Part shown: in pieces, positions 5,130-6,128 of the stretch
How the letters are laid out: the number at the start of each line of letters is the position of its first letter
Numbering within the stretch: the stretch's first letter is position 1
Assembly: GCA_013349595.1 (NCBI GenBank)
Contig: DUZI01000203.1
Coordinates: 1-6,128, forward strand
Length of the DNA: 6,128 nt
Reading direction: 5' to 3'
From: Nitrospirota bacterium
GTDB lineage: Bacteria; Nitrospirota; Thermodesulfovibrionia; Thermodesulfovibrionales; Dissulfurispiraceae
The notes under the pieces: generated by a model
Database searches by the model: none
What the model was told of the DNA's origin: nothing
Seen by the model: the letters and a program-made list of their open reading frames with translations, nothing else
Position numbers and translations under genes: made by a program

Positions 5130-6128
5130 ATGCTTGAATCTTTAAATCTATACGATAGATTAAGGCAAATATTCATCAAATATACCATTATCGTAATGGT
5201 AATGGTTACCATAATTTTTTGTATTGTTGGATATTACAAGGAAAAGCAAAAAATTTTACACGATATTAAACATAAAGTAGATATGTTTATTAATCTATCA
5301 GAAAACTTCTTAAATAAATATAACGACTCAATTATTCCTATTTCAAAAAAACTTTCAATGCTTGATGAAAGAATCAACTCTTTTTTTGAGTGGTCGCAAT
5401 TAATCAACGATGAAGACAACTTTTTTATACTAAAAAAAGGTTTTGTGGTATCTGCGACCTCAAGTAAATACAAGGGGATGCTTAATTTTGATATGAGTAG
5501 AATTGACTTCTATAAGAAGAGACCTGTATCAGATGTCTATCAATCTCTCTTTACAGGCAAGTCTGTTGTAGCAAATATCTATGACTTGCCCAATGGTAGT
5601 CTTCTTATCATAGAACGAGATTTAAGTTATTTCATCCCAATAGTAAATGATTTTATGGATAAATATTTCTCACCAGAGAGCTTTTTCTTCATACTTGATG
5701 GTAATGGCGAGGTCATTTATCACCCTGATAAAAAATTAATGGAAAGTCGTCACAATCTTGGTTTTGAACTTGAAAAAAAGTTTTTTTCGATTCCATTTAG
5801 TGATCTCAAAATGATAATTATCAATAATAATCTTTATTTGTCTTTTTCAATGGAACTTAATAAACCAAAAGGCTGGGAGCTTTTTTTTCTTGTCAGTTAT
5901 GCCCATTTTGTATCATCAATTCTGATGAATGTCCTTTGGCAAATACTCATTGTCTTGACTGCTCTTTTTGTCCTTTCAATTGTAATAAAGAGATTTATTG
6001 ATTCCGATGTAACCAAACCATTTATGAATATCTCAAATTTTCTTGGAGATATTAAGTCAATTGAGGACATCAAAGACATCCCTATCAAAAAAGATTATAA
6101 GGTCAAAGAATTTCAGAAAATCATTGAG
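5130..6128 (+). CDS. Membrane sensor with dCACHE-like extracytoplasmic domain and HAMP-like linker (3' end outside window)
   Basis: The frame is open from ATG 5130 to the last base (333 codons, no stop), so the gene continues beyond the window. Residues 1-17 are cytoplasmic, TM1 spans about 18-36 and TM2 about 262-287. Between them is a domain of about 225 residues typical of tandem-PAS dCACHE sensors: a long helix (about 37-85), a first lobe with FFILKKGFVVSAT (98-110), and a second lobe with FFFILDGNGEVIYHPDKKLM (185-204) and GWELFFLV near the end (248-255). After TM2, KPFMNISNFL (297-306) and the following helical sequence look like the beginning of a HAMP linker. The output module (histidine kinase, GGDEF, phosphatase or chemoreceptor) is not in the window. 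It starts three bases after the lipoprotein stop; the only SD-like AGGA (5111-5114) is about 15 bases away, so translation is probably coupled. The two products are inferred to work as ligand-binder and receptor. Confidence 0.85.
   Translation, partial: MLESLNLYDRLRQIFIKYTIIVMVMVTIIFCIVGYYKEKQKILHDIKHKVDMFINLSENFLNKYNDSIIPISKKLSMLDERINSFFEWSQLINDEDNFFILKKGFVVSATSSKYKGMLNFDMSRIDFYKKRPVSDVYQSLFTGKSVVANIYDLPNGSLLIIERDLSYFIPIVNDFMDKYFSPESFFFILDGNGEVIYHPDKKLMESRHNLGFELEKKFFSIPFSDLKMIIINNNLYLSFSMELNKPKGWELFFLVSYAHFVSSILMNVLWQILIVLTALFVLSIVIKRFIDSDVTKPFMNISNFLGDIKSIEDIKDIPIKKDYKVKEFQKIIE

Noticed and set aside
5234..5473. 79-codon minus-strand frame opposite the sensor gene
   Set aside because: The plus-strand sensor frame is open across the whole region with clear TM and dCACHE features; the minus-strand frame has none.

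Overview
The window is an AT-rich (roughly one-third G+C) bacterial chromosome segment with all genes on the plus strand. It holds the distal part of the classic translation operon (infC-)rpmI-rplT-pheS-pheT, followed after a gap by a two-gene sensory unit. A lipoprotein signal peptide, a periplasmic-type binding protein and a dCACHE membrane sensor point to a diderm bacterium. The low G+C and the style of PheS/PheT would suit a Deferribacterota, Nitrospirota or Desulfobacterota-type lineage, but that placement is a guess from general resemblance, not a search.

Left edge (1-266): the last codons of a gene that is best read as rpmI (ribosomal protein L35) run into a compact 143-bp element. The element has long imperfect terminal inverted repeats and a TA dinucleotide at each border, which is the look of a non-autonomous MITE. 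It seems to have replaced the native L35 C-terminus with element-encoded residues and a new stop codon. A good sigma70-like promoter follows it, just ahead of rplT.

Middle (267-3779): rplT (L20), pheS and pheT (the alpha and beta subunits of phenylalanyl-tRNA synthetase). pheS and pheT overlap by one base. PheS looks complete. PheT is only 706 residues and cleanly lacks the tRNA-binding OB-fold domain (EMAPII/B2) that bacterial PheT proteins normally carry near the N-terminus. Its editing (B3/B4), B5, catalytic-like core and FDX-ACB domains are present.

Right part (3780-6128): a 228-bp very AT-rich intergenic region with a plausible promoter and a strong Shine-Dalgarno sequence leads to a lipoprotein of the branched-chain amino-acid-binding (LivK/Peripla_BP_6) family. 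Three bases after its stop begins a membrane sensor with TM1, a large extracytoplasmic dCACHE-like domain, TM2 and the start of a HAMP-like linker, cut off by the window end. No ABC permease or ATPase is seen here, so the pair is more likely a ligand-sensing module (binding lipoprotein plus membrane receptor) than an uptake system. This is the most system-like feature, but its output domain lies outside the window.
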